Assembly (NCBI GenBank): GCA_018195615.1
Contig: JAGTPG010000002.1
Location: forward strand, 2,298,501-2,362,500
Direction: 5' to 3'
Length of the DNA: 64,000 nucleotides
Source of the DNA: Streptomyces tuirus
GTDB taxonomy: Bacteria > Actinomycetota > Actinomycetes > Streptomycetales > Streptomycetaceae
Shown: piece after piece, positions 1 to 8,864 of the stretch
Layout: each line of letters starts with the position of its first letter
How positions within the stretch are numbered: position 1 is the stretch's first letter
The notes under the pieces: model-generated
What the model was told of the DNA's origin: nothing
What the model saw: the letters and a program-made list of their open reading frames with translations, nothing else
Database searches by the model: none
Position numbers and translations under genes: made by a program

Positions 1-2
1 AA

Positions 3-787
3 GTGAGTACGGCACCACAGCTGGTCGTGCACCGCGACAAGGAGCTGATGGCGCAGGCCGCGGCGGCCCGGCTGATCACCAGGATCGTCGACGCGCAGGC
101 CTCCCGGGGCTCGGCGTCCGTGGTCCTGACGGGCGGCCGCAACGGCAACGGCCTGCTGGCCGCGATGGCGGCGGCGCCCGCCCGGGACGCCGTCGACTGG
201 AGCCGGCTCGACCTCTGGTGGGGCGACGAACGCTTCCTTCCCGAGGGCGACCCCGAGCGCAACGTCACGCAGGCACGGGAGGCACTGCTCGACTCCGTGC
301 CGCTCGACCCGAAGCGGGTGCACGCGATGCCCGCGTCGGACGGCCCTCACGGCGACGACGTGGACGCGGCGGCGGCCGCGTACGCGGAGGAACTGGCGGG
401 GGCGGCGGGCCCGGAGAACCACGGTCCCGTACCGACGTTCGACGTGCTGATGCTGGGGGTCGGGCCGGACACGCATGTGGCCTCGCTGTTCCCGGAGTTG
501 CCGGCGGTGCGCGAGACGGACCGTACGGTCGTGGGCGTCCACGGCGCGCCCAAGCCGCCGCCGACGCGGGTGACCCTGACGCTGCCGGCGATTCGCGCCG
601 CCCGTGAGGTGTGGCTTCTCGCGGCCGGGGAGGACAAGGCCCAGGCGGCGGCGATCGCGTTGTCGGGCGCGGGCGAGATCCAGGCCCCGCGGCCGGGGCG
701 TACGGCCGCAGCCGGACACTGTGGCTGCTGGACGGGGCGGCGGCTTCGCAGCTTCCGCGCTCGCTGTATCCGCCGGCTTCGGCGTGA
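3..787 (+). CDS. pgl: 6-phosphogluconolactonase (frameshifted near 689)
   Basis: Hydrolyses 6-phosphogluconolactone in the oxidative pentose phosphate pathway; cytosolic. The GTG start at base 3 gives MSTAPQLVVHRDKEL. Family blocks follow: LTGGRNGNG near residue 41, WWGDERFLPEGDPERN near 73 and MLGVGPDTHVASLFPELP near 150. The reading frame breaks at the CCCCGCGG around 685-692. Restoring one G gives APAAGAYGRSRTLWLLDG and a stop at 785-787, a 261-residue protein of normal length. Without the fix, the frame runs on into nonsense to 887. The ribosome-binding site lies left of the window. In Streptomyces this gene normally closes the transketolase/transaldolase/zwf/opcA group, which would be to the left. 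Confidence 0.93.
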
Positions 788-1019
788 CCGTCGCGGACGC
801 CTGTCAACCTCATCACCGGAGCGGCTGGAGCCCCTGATCGAGGGGCCTCCGGCCGCTTCGGCGTTCTCGGTGTCCGACACCCTGTAACACACCTCGGGGG
901 TGGCAGGTGCATTGTTCGCCAGGGCCCCGGCGGCTTTCCGAACAATTCCGTCGGCGCTGGACTGGCGGGTGACTGCAGGGCGGCGACGGGCGGCCGGGCG
1001 GGAGTGAAGGAGGGTCCGG

Positions 1020-2067
1020 GTGAACGGAACGGACGGGCGCGGTCGTACCCCGGTCGCCGTGTGCGCGGCGCTGTCGGCCATCGCGCTGTTCGCGGCGGGA
1101 TGCTCCGAGCAGGGCGAGGCGCCCCCGGGCGCTCCTCCTGCCGCCTCGGCCGGCTCCGGAAAAGCCCACGCCCACCCCGGTCTCCCTGTCGGTCACGCCT
1201 GAGGAGCTACGGGGCGCAGACCCCTGCGAGCTGATCGACGAGAAGGTGCTGGCGAAGTTCGGGAAGGTCGAGTACGACCGGGGCAACAGCTACGGCGACT
1301 GCGACATCCGGCTCGACGGACCGGGCGACGAGTCCGAATCGGTCTTCGTGGGGCTGCAGGACGCCCCGAGCGAGAAGGCCCCGGGGGATCCCGCTCCGAC
1401 GCCCGTGCTGCGGGACGGCGTCACCGTCTACGAGAGCGAGGACCGCGGTGACTTGACCGGCGACGCGAACTGCACACGGGACGTGGTGCTGCGGGAACGG
1501 ACCGCCACCATCTCGATCGGCGTCTACGGGGACCAGTCGGGCTCCCGCGCCTGCCCGATCGCCGACGCCGCCGCCGGTGACGTCATCCGCCTGCTCAGGA
1601 GCGGCGGCCTCCCCTCCGCCCGCCACGCACCCGACTCGCTGGCGAACCAGGACGCGTGCGACCTGCTCAAGGAGAGCGAGGCCGCGCGCGTCCCGGCCAT
1701 CGACCCCGGGAAGCGGTACGACACCTTCACCGGCCAGAGCTGCTCATGGGGCGGCGAGAGCATCGACGAACCACACCTGAACATCCTCTTCCTGCACCTC
1801 GACGAGGCGCTGGAGGGACGCCCGCTCACGGTCGGTGGACGCACGGCGGCGGTGAAGTACAGCCCCGCCGACGAGTACGGCGACCTGCTCGGGCGCAGCC
1901 TGCCGAACTGCGCGGTGGATGTCGAGTACGGCGAGGCCGGACCTACCGCCGAGGGCCGTACCGAGGTGGTCTCGGTGGGAGTCACCGGCGACTCGCCGCG
2001 AGAGACACTGTGCGCCCTCGCCGAGGAGCTGGCGCCCAAGGCCCTCGCCCGCCTCCCCGAGCCATAG
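1020..2067 (+). CDS. DUF3558-like secreted lipoprotein (frameshifted near 1160)
   Basis: A putative surface lipoprotein of unknown role. The GTG start at 1020 begins a signal peptide ending in the lipobox-like LFAAGC (Cys near residue 29), followed by a Pro/Ala/Ser-rich spacer. Two tandem halves each open with a Cys motif (ADPCELIDEKVLAKFG and NQDACDLLKESEA) and contain a second Cys (GDCDIRL, SCSWGG), the pattern I associate with DUF3558 actinobacterial lipoproteins. The signal peptide and body lie in different frames. They join if one A is removed from the A4 run at 1160-1163, reading SGKPTPTPVSLSVTPEE. This is the only apparent insertion among the window's frameshifts. Corrected length is 348 residues. 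The family assignment is tentative. Confidence 0.75.
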
Positions 2068-2092
2068 GCGCGGCCACGCTCCCGGACGGCGC

Positions 2093-2932
2093 CTACTTCA
2101 CCGACCCCGCCATGACGCCCTGCACGAAGTGCCTCTGGAACGCGAAGAACACGACCACGGGGACGACCAGGGAGACGAACGCCCCGGGTGCCAGGACGTC
2201 GATGTTGCTGCCGAACTGGCGTATCTGGGACTGCAGTTCCACAGTCAGCGGCTGCGACGCGCTGTCCGCGAAGAGCAGCGCCACCAGCATGTCGTTCCAC
2301 ACCCACAGGAACTGGAAGATGGCCAGGGAGGCGATGGCCGGCCGCCCCACGGGCAGGACGAGCCGCGTGAAGATGCGCCATTCGCTGCCGCCGTCCATCC
2401 GCGCGGCCTCAAGCATCTCCTTCGGCATCTCGGAGAAGTAGTTCCGGAGCAGGAACACCGCGAAGGGGAGGCCGTAGGCGACGTGGAAGAGCACGACACC
2501 GGGGATCGTGCCGAACAGCCCCAGCTGCCCGAAGAGTTTGGCGACCGGCAGCAGACCGATCTGGACGGGCACCACCAGCAAGGCCACCACGACGAGGAAG
2601 ATCCCCTCACGCCCGGGGAAGTCCAGCCACGCGAAGGCGTAACCGGCCAGCGCCGCGATCACCACGACCAGCAAGGTCGCCGGAACCGAGATCAGCACCG
2701 TGTTCCAGAAGGCCTGGGTGATGCCCGCGTTCTGCAGCAGGGACGAGTAGTTGTCGAAGGACAGCTGCCCGGGACTGGTGAACACCGTCCACCAGCCGCC
2801 CTTCGCCGTGTCCTCGGCGGACCGCAGCGAGGACAGGAACAGCCCGGCCAGCGGCGTCATCCACACGAGGCCCACAATGACGAGGAAGGCCTGGACGACC
2901 CCGTTGCCCAACCCGCGCCGAACCGCGTTCAT
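2093..2932 (-). CDS. Carbohydrate ABC transporter permease, MalG type
   Basis: Second membrane subunit of a CUT1-family oligosaccharide importer, 279 residues with about six membrane spans. The cytoplasmic EAA loop that docks the ATPase is visible as EMLEAARMDGGSEWRIF near residue 185, followed by RLVLPVGRPAIASLAIF. The ATG at 2932 overlaps the stop of the upstream malF-like gene (ATGA, 2929-2932), so the two are translationally coupled. It is the last gene of the run glucosidase, binding protein, MalF-like, MalG-like. No ATP-binding subunit lies nearby. In Streptomyces such importers normally share the ATPase MsiK, so that is the likely partner (inference). Confidence 0.93.
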   Translation of the reverse strand: MNAVRRGLGNGVVQAFLVIVGLVWMTPLAGLFLSSLRSAEDTAKGGWWTVFTSPGQLSFDNYSSLLQNAGITQAFWNTVLISVPATLLVVVIAALAGYAFAWLDFPGREGIFLVVVALLVVPVQIGLLPVAKLFGQLGLFGTIPGVVLFHVAYGLPFAVFLLRNYFSEMPKEMLEAARMDGGSEWRIFTRLVLPVGRPAIASLAIFQFLWVWNDMLVALLFADSASQPLTVELQSQIRQFGSNIDVLAPGAFVSLVVPVVVFFAFQRHFVQGVMAGSVK

Positions 2933-4293
2933 CGCTGACTCCTTCGGAAACGGCGGACGTTGAACACCATGGCCGGGACGACCAGCAGCAGAAGCAGCAC
3001 ACCGAGCGCGCTGCCGAGCCCCTGGTTGTTGCCGCCGCCGAACGACACCAGCCACATCTGCGTCGCGAGGACGGTCGCGTCCTCCTGCACCGGCCCGGGC
3101 GCGATGATGTAGACGAGGTCGAAGACCTTCATCACGTTGATGACGAGGGTGACGAAGACGACGGTCAGCACCGGTGCCAGCAACGGCACCGTGATCCGCC
3201 GGAAGATCTGCCACTCGTTCGCGCCGTCCATCCGCGCCGCCTCCAGCGCGTCCCGCGGCAGCGTGGACAGACCCGCGCCGATCAGCACCATGGCGAAGCC
3301 GGTCCAGATCCACAGGTACGCGCCGATGATGGCCGGGGTGACGAGTGCCGGTCCGAGCCAGGAGACGCCTTCGTAGGGCGGGGCGAAGTTGGACGCCGGC
3401 AGTCTCACCTCGTAGGAGCCCGGTTCGAGTCCCTCGAAGCGGAAGGAGCCGTCGGAGGCCGTGGTCGCCGTGGCGACGGACTCGCCGCCGCGCACCGCCT
3501 CGACCTTCATCTCCGGCAGGCCGCTCTCCCGCCGGTCGACCTTGCCCTGCTCACCTCCCCCGCCGGGCGTGAAGTCCAGGTAGACCACACCGCGCAGTTC
3601 GTCGGGGGCGGCCTTCTTCCCCGCCGCCGGGTACGCGGGCTCGGTCCCGCCCGGCAGGTCGTCGGGCAGCACGCCGACCAGTCCGAGCGCCACCGCGTCC
3701 CCGGGCGACACGCTCGTGGCCGTGCGGTACGAACCGTCCTTCTCCTTCGTCAGCCCCTGCCCGTCACGCGCCCGGGCCGTCGGGTAGGAGGACGCACCCT
3801 CGAACGCGTCGTGGACGGAGACCACCGCGGCGTTCAGGACGCCCTTGTCCGGGTCCTCGTCGTAGGCGAGCCGGAAGATGATGCCGGCGGCGAGGAAGGA
3901 GACCGCCATCGGCATGAAGAGGAGCAGCTTGAAGGCCGTGGCCCAGCGGACCTTCTCCACCAGGACGGCGAGGATCAGCCCGAGTCCGGTGAGCAGGGCC
4001 GGTGCCACGACGACCCAGATGGCCGTGTTGCGGACGGCCTTGAGGGTCGCCGGGTCGCGGAACATCTCGGTGTAGTTGTCGCCGCCTACGAAGGTCGTCC
4101 CCGAGGCGTCGAAGAAGCTGCGGCCGATGCTGAACAGCACGGGGTAGACGACGAGCGCGCCGAGCAGCAGCAGCGCGGGGAAGACGAACAGCAGGGCGAC
4201 GATCCGTCCGCGCCGCCGCAGTCGCCGGGTGCGGTCGGCGACCGGGCCGGGTGGTGTGGGAGGGCTCGTCTCTTTCACGAGGGTCGCTGTCAT
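2929..4293 (-). CDS. Carbohydrate ABC transporter permease, MalF type, with inserted extracellular domain
   Basis: First membrane subunit of the CUT1 importer. It has 454 residues against about 300 for ordinary members. TM1 is near residues 30-55, TM2 near 100-125, TM3 near 135-155 and TM4 near 315-335. The EAA loop reads DALEAARMDGANEWQIFRR. Between TM3 and TM4 lie about 150 extra residues. The end of this insert (GLPEMKVEAVRGGESVATA, then SDGSFRFEGLEPGSYEVRLP) matches the pattern of a carboxypeptidase-regulatory/SdrD-B-like beta sandwich. By topology the loop faces outward, where the sugar-binding protein docks. The start ATG at 4293 lies six bases after the stop of the binding-protein gene. 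Confidence 0.92.
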   Translation of the reverse strand: MTATLVKETSPPTPPGPVADRTRRLRRRGRIVALLFVFPALLLLGALVVYPVLFSIGRSFFDASGTTFVGGDNYTEMFRDPATLKAVRNTAIWVVVAPALLTGLGLILAVLVEKVRWATAFKLLLFMPMAVSFLAAGIIFRLAYDEDPDKGVLNAAVVSVHDAFEGASSYPTARARDGQGLTKEKDGSYRTATSVSPGDAVALGLVGVLPDDLPGGTEPAYPAAGKKAAPDELRGVVYLDFTPGGGGEQGKVDRRESGLPEMKVEAVRGGESVATATTASDGSFRFEGLEPGSYEVRLPASNFAPPYEGVSWLGPALVTPAIIGAYLWIWTGFAMVLIGAGLSTLPRDALEAARMDGANEWQIFRRITVPLLAPVLTVVFVTLVINVMKVFDLVYIIAPGPVQEDATVLATQMWLVSFGGGNNQGLGSALGVLLLLLVVPAMVFNVRRFRRSQR

Positions 4294-4299
4294 GGCGTA

Positions 4300-5624
4300 T
4301 CAGTCCTGGTACGCCTTGGCCGCCGCGGCCTCCAGCTTCGCCGCGGTGCCCTTCGGGTCGGACGGGTCGCGCAGGAAGTCCTGGAGGAGCTTCCACTCGC
4401 CGGTGCCCTTCGTGCCGCCGAAGGCCGCGGGGGCCTGGTCGGACATGTCGAAGCGGACCGAATCCCCGGCCTGGACGAGGGACTCGGCAGTGGCGCGGGT
4501 GACGTCGTCGCCGTACGAGGCGAGGTCGAGCTTCTTGTTCGGGGAGAGGAATCCGCCCGCCTCGGCCCACACGGCGGAGGCCTCGGGGGTCGCCAGGTAC
4601 TCCAGGAGGGCCTGGGCGGCCTTCTGGTTCTTGCCGTCCTTGAGGACGACGGCCGCGTCGCCGCCGCTGACGACCGGCGCCTCACCGCCGGCGACCGCGG
4701 GGAACGGGAAGAAGTTCGCGTCCTCGCCGACCTTCTTGCCGAACTGGTCCTTGGCGACACCGGCGACGAAGTCGCCCTCGTAGACCATGCCGGCCTCGGG
4801 CTTCGGACCGAACACCTTTTCCACCGAGCCGGGGAAGTCGGTGTTCAGGGCGCCCTTCTGGCCGCCCGCGATGAGCTGCTTGTCCTTGAAGAGCTTGCCG
4901 AGCGTGGTGAGGGCGTCGACGACGGACGGGTCGGTCCACTTCAGCTTGTGCGCGGCGAGGGCGTCGTACTTCTCCGGTCCGGCCTGGGAGAGGTAGACGT
5001 TCTCGAACCAGTCGGTGAGGGTCCAGCCGTCCTGTCCGGCGACGGAGAACGCGGCGAGGCCGGAGTCGGACACGGTCTGCCCGGCCTTCAGCATCTCGTC
5101 GTAGGTCTTCGGGGCTTCACACCGGCCTGGGCGAGGGCGTCGGGGCTGTACCAGACGGTCGACTTGTGGGCGGCCTTGAAGTACAGGCCGTACAGGGTGC
5201 CGTCGACGCTGCCGTACTCCTTCCACACGGGGGCGTACCCCGCGTCCACGGCCTGCTCGGTCTTCTTGGACAGCGGCTTCAGCCAGCCCTTCTGCGCGAA
5301 CTGCTTGAGCACGCCGACCTGCGGGACCATCACGACGTCGGGGGCGTTGCCGCCCTCGATCTTGCTGCCGACGACGGTGGAGACGTTGTCGCCGGTGGAC
5401 GTGAACTGCGTCTTGGCGCCGGTCTTCTCGGTGAAGGCGTCCAGCACCTTCTGGAAGTTCTTCTGCTCGGTGCCGGACCAGACACCGGCCACGGTGATCG
5501 TCTGGCCGCTGAGTGCCTTGTCGCCGCCGCCGGCCGAGACGGGGCCGCCGCCGCAGGCGGTCGCGCCGAGCGCCAGGACGAGAGCGGTGCAGCCGGTGAG
5601 CAGGGTGGTACGTCGTCGCATCAT
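4300..5624 (-). CDS. Extracellular sugar-binding lipoprotein of the ABC importer (frameshifted near 5115)
   Basis: Family 1 solute-binding protein that delivers an oligosaccharide to the two downstream permeases. The ATG at 5624 follows GAAGGGA at a good distance. The signal peptide MRRRTTLLTGCTALVLALG runs to a lipobox ending ATAC, then a Gly-rich spacer. The mature part has the usual ITVAGVWSGTEQKNFQKVLDAF opening in shortened form (ITVAGVWSGTEQ, FQKVLDAF) and a GDFVAGVAKDQFGKK segment. The frame breaks at GGGGCTTC (5111-5117). Adding one base turns GVKP|RRP into GVKAPKTYDEML. Corrected length is 441 residues. It is the second gene of the operon, 38 bases after the glucosidase. The substrate is probably an alpha-glucoside, judged only from the neighbouring GH13 enzyme. 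Confidence 0.9.
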
Positions 5625-5662
5625 CGTTGATGTCCCTTCGGGAAGTTGAATGACGAGGGCGT

Positions 5663-7321
5663 TCAGGAACGGATCCACCAGGCGGCCGTCGAGCCGGAGA
5701 GCACTCCGGGCGGGCAGGGGCCGCTGGCGAGCAACGGGGCGCCGGGGACCGGCGCGGGGGTGGGGGCGGTACCGAAGTTCACGGCGCACACCAGGTCGTC
5801 GCCGCGTTCGAAGGCCAGGACGCCGGGCGGGGCGTCCAGCCAGCGCAGTGTGCCTTCGCCCAGCTGGGGCAGGGCGGCGCGCAGTTGGAGTCCGTCGCGG
5901 TACAGGTGCCAGAAGGACTGGGTGTCGGCGAGGGCCCGGTCGGTGGCGTACTGGGCGAAGTACTCCGGCTGTGGCAGCCACGGCTTGGCGCTCTCCTCGC
6001 CCGGGGTGAAGCCGAAGGGCGAGGCCTGCCCCGACCACGGCAGCGGCACGCGGCAGCCGTCGCGGATGCGGGCCCGGCTTCCGGTGCGGCGGAAGATCGG
6101 GTCGGTGAGCACGTCGTCGGGCAGGTCGACGACCTCGGGCAGGCCGAGCTCCTCGCCCTGGTAGATGTACGCGGCTCCGGGCAGCGCCAGCATCAGCAGC
6201 GCGGCGGCGCGGGCCCGGGCGGCGCCGATGCCGCTGCCTTCGGTGGCGGGTTCGCCGTAGCGGGTGACGGTGCGGACCTGGTCGTGGTTGTTGAGGACCC
6301 AGGTGACCGTCGAGCCGGTGCCGGCGATGTCCTGCATGGCCTCGGAGATGACCTTCTGGAAGGCGTCGGCGTCCCAGGAGGCGCTGAGCAGGTCGAAGAA
6401 GAAGGCCTGGTGCAGTTCGTCGGAGCGGACGTACTGGGCGTGCTCGCGGGCTGTCGGGACGGAGACCTCGCCGACGAGGAGCCTTTCGCAGCCGTCGCGC
6501 TCGGTGTACTCCTCGCATATGGAGCGCCAGCGGCGCCACACGTCGTGCACCTCGGGCTGGTTCCAGGCGAGCGGGTTGACCGAGTCGCGGGTGCGGGCGT
6601 CGGCCTCCGGGTCGTCGGAGTCGGGCAGCTCGGGGTGCTTGAAGAGGCCGGCGGCGACGTCGATGCGGAAGCCGTCGATGCCCCGGTCCAGCCAGAAGCG
6701 GAGGATCCGGTCGAACTCGGCGGCGATCTCGGGGTTGCGCCAGTTCCAGTCGGGCTGCTCGGGCACGAACATGTGCAGGTACCACTGGCCGGGCCGCCCG
6801 TCCGCCTCGGTGACCCGGCTCCAGGCGGGGCCGCCGAACATGGAGTGCCAGTTGTTGGGCGGCTCGGACCCGTCCGGGCCGCGGCCGTCGGCGAAGTGGA
6901 AGCGGGCCCGGGCCGGGCTGCCGGGAGCCGCGGCGAGCGCCTCGCGGAACCACGGGTGATCGCTGGAGCAGTGGTTCGGGACGATGTCGAGCAGCACCTT
7001 GATGCCGAGCCGCCGCGCGGCCCCGACCAGCTGGTCGAACTCGCCGAGGTCGCCGAAGAGCGGGTCGACGTCGCAGTAGTCGGCCACGTCGTAGCCGTGG
7101 TCGTGCTGCGGCGAGGGATAGAAGGGGCTCAGCCAGATCCCGTCGACGCCGAGCTTCTTCAGGTACGGCAGTCCGGCCCGGACTCCGGCGAGATCGCCGA
7201 TGCCGTCGCCGGTGCTGTCCAGGAAGCTGCGGACATACACCTGATAGATCACTGCGTCACGCCACCAGTGGTGCCTGTTCAACCCATCGACCTGTCTCTG
7301 AGGAGGGCAGCGGTTATGCAT
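5663..7321 (-). CDS. GH13 alpha-glucosidase (oligo-1,6-/alpha-1,4-glucosidase type)
   Basis: Glycoside hydrolase family 13 enzyme of 552 residues that releases glucose from imported malto- or isomalto-oligosaccharides. It opens with WWRDAVIYQVYVRSFLDSTG. Conserved regions are DIVPNHCSSDHPWF (region I), GFRIDVAAGL with the Asp nucleophile (region II), LLVGEV with the Glu acid/base (region III) and NNHDQVRTVTRYG with the transition-state Asp (region IV). It has no signal peptide, so it is cytosolic and acts after uptake. I chose ATG 7321 (MHNRC...). A TTG nearer the conserved WWRD block is possible. It is the first gene of the importer operon. Two copies of a putative operator lie in the upstream gap (7320-7334 and 7438-7452). 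Confidence 0.93.
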   Translation of the reverse strand: MHNRCPPQRQVDGLNRHHWWRDAVIYQVYVRSFLDSTGDGIGDLAGVRAGLPYLKKLGVDGIWLSPFYPSPQHDHGYDVADYCDVDPLFGDLGEFDQLVGAARRLGIKVLLDIVPNHCSSDHPWFREALAAAPGSPARARFHFADGRGPDGSEPPNNWHSMFGGPAWSRVTEADGRPGQWYLHMFVPEQPDWNWRNPEIAAEFDRILRFWLDRGIDGFRIDVAAGLFKHPELPDSDDPEADARTRDSVNPLAWNQPEVHDVWRRWRSICEEYTERDGCERLLVGEVSVPTAREHAQYVRSDELHQAFFFDLLSASWDADAFQKVISEAMQDIAGTGSTVTWVLNNHDQVRTVTRYGEPATEGSGIGAARARAAALLMLALPGAAYIYQGEELGLPEVVDLPDDVLTDPIFRRTGSRARIRDGCRVPLPWSGQASPFGFTPGEESAKPWLPQPEYFAQYATDRALADTQSFWHLYRDGLQLRAALPQLGEGTLRWLDAPPGVLAFERGDDLVCAVNFGTAPTPAPVPGAPLLASGPCPPGVLSGSTAAWWIRS

Positions 7322-7334
7322 GCATGTTAAGTAG
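7320..7334. promoter_or_regulatory. Putative operator copy at the glucosidase start
   Basis: ATGCATGTTAAGTAG matches the motif WTACYTGTTAGGTAW, derived from the two better copies at 7438 and 8799, at about 10 of 15 positions. It overlaps the glucosidase start codon and adjoins a ten-base palindrome ATGCATGCAT (7316-7325). Binding here could block transcription or initiation. The regulator is not identified. Confidence 0.4.
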
Positions 7335-7437
7335 GCGTGTCGAGAGGGTGTCAATGAAAAGCACAGAGCTCGCTGGCTCGTTGGGCGCTGAAATGCGGAC
7401 TTATTCGGGCATCACGCACCGAGATGAGATGTCCGCG

Positions 7438-7452
7438 TTACCTAACAAGTAA
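7438..7452. promoter_or_regulatory. Putative operator copy in the glucosidase promoter region
   Basis: TTACCTAACAAGTAA has TTAC/GTAA ends in inverted orientation. Its reverse complement agrees with the perfect inverted repeat at 8799-8813 at 12 of 15 positions. It lies in the 150-base gap between the second binding-protein gene (stop at 7472) and the glucosidase start (7321), upstream of the importer operon. The rest of that gap shows nothing else I can name. Confidence 0.5.
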
Positions 7453-7471
7453 GTAGAAGAGGGCTAGAGGG

Positions 7472-8742
7472 TTATCGGCTGGAGATCGCGGCGAGTTCCC
7501 GCGCCAGACGCCGCACCGCCGCCTCGGGTGTCTCCCGCCCGGCCATCGCGTCGTGCACGACCGCCTGCACGGCCAGGCTGACCTGGTCGTAGCGCGGACT
7601 CTTGGGACGTGGCGCCGCCGCGAGCACGCTCTGGCGCAGGGTCGGCAGATACGGGAACCTGCGGATGAGCTGAGGGTCCTCGTAGAGATCGGCCCGCACG
7701 GGCGGCAGCGCGCCACGTGTGAGGACCTGGCGCTGGACGCGCTCGCTGGTGAGATACGCGATCAGGCGGGCGGCCGAGTCGGGGTGCCGCGCCTGGGTGC
7801 TCACGGCGAGGTTGGAGCCGCCGAGAACGCTCGTCCCCGGCCCGTCCGGTCCCGGCAGCGGTACGGCGCCGACCTTCCCGGCGACCTCGGACCCGGGAGC
7901 TGAGGCTCCGACGTACGCGTACGGCCAGTTTCGCAGGAAGAGCAGCCGGCCGTCCTGGAAGGCCTGCTTGGACTCCTCCTCCTTGTACGTCAGCGCCTCT
8001 CTCGGGATCCAGCCCTCGCGCACTCCGCGCGCCAGGAATCCCAGGCCCTCACGGGCGGCCGCCGAGTCGACGGTGACGCGCTCGCCCTCGTCGCCGAGGA
8101 TCGAGCCGCCCGCCGAGTAGACGGCCTCGGCCGCGTTGACGGTGAGGCCCTCATACGGCAGGAACTGCCCGGCGTAGCCGTCGAGGCCGTACTTCGGGCG
8201 ATGGTCTTCGCGTCCCGCTCCAGCTCCGCCCAGGTACGCGGTGGCTCGACGCCCTCCTTCGCGAGGACGTCCTTGCGGTAGAGGAGCAGGCCGGCGTTGG
8301 TGACGTACGGGACGGCGTAGAGCTGTCCGTCGTAGGTCGCCGTGTCCACGACGGGTGGGAGGAAGGACTTCAACGGGAAGCGGTCGCGGGGCAGCGGCCG
8401 GATCCAGCCCGCCGCGGCGAACTCGGAGGTCCAGTTGACGTCGATGTTGAGCACGTCGAACCGGCTGCGGTCGCCGTCGCGCAGGTCGGTGACCATCTGC
8501 GCCTGGGTCTCGTCGGCCGAGTCGGGCAGCTCGACGAGGGTCACTTTCTCGCCGGGATGGGTACGATTCCAGCCCTCCAGCAGGGGGCCGAGGTAGCCGG
8601 TGAGGTCTCCGGCGGTGGCGAGGGTGAGCGGTCCACGGCCGCCGCCGGCAGGCTCGCCCGCCTGCGCTCCGGCGGCGACGTAACCGGTCAGGACCACGAC
8701 GAGAACGAGAAGGCCCCTACCCGCGGCATGGATCCACCGCAT
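7472..8742 (-). CDS. Second sugar-binding protein, orphan (frameshifted near 8197)
   Basis: Family 1 extracellular solute-binding protein, 423 residues after correction. The ATG at 8742 follows AGGGAGGAACCT. The N-terminus (MRWIHAAGRGLLVLVVVLTG, then YVAAGAQAGEP) is a signal peptide, but there is no Cys at the cleavage region, so unlike its neighbour it is not an evident lipoprotein. Body motifs are LTLATAGDLTGYLGPLLEGW, FDVLNIDVNWTSEFAAAGW and a C-terminal RNWPYAYVGA. The frame breaks at GGG 8196-8198. One more base gives AKTIAPKYGLDGYAGQ. No permeases adjoin it. It shares the operator motif (8799-8813) with the glucosidase operon downstream, so it is probably a second substrate receptor of the same regulon (inference). 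Confidence 0.85.
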
Positions 8743-8798
8743 AGGTTCCTCCCTGTACACCGGCGACGGGCACCCTTGCCCGGAATCAGAGGCCATGT

Positions 8799-8813
8799 AT
8801 ACCTGTTAGGTAT
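8799..8813. promoter_or_regulatory. Perfect inverted-repeat operator between divergent binding-protein and padR genes
   Basis: ATACCT-GTT-AGGTAT is a perfect six-base inverted repeat with a three-base spacer. It lies in the 122-base divergent gap between the binding-protein start (8742) and the padR start (8865). It could serve either gene or both. The same motif upstream of the glucosidase suggests a sugar regulator. The position is also compatible with PadR autoregulation. Confidence 0.55.
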
Positions 8814-8864
8814 GGGCGATACTAGGGCCTGGAGCACATTGGACCGGACAGGAGGACTGCACGC

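Noticed and set aside
7316..7325. ATGCATGCAT as a stand-alone regulatory palindrome
   Set aside because: It is short and overlaps the glucosidase start codon. I retain it only as part of the weaker operator copy at 7320-7334.
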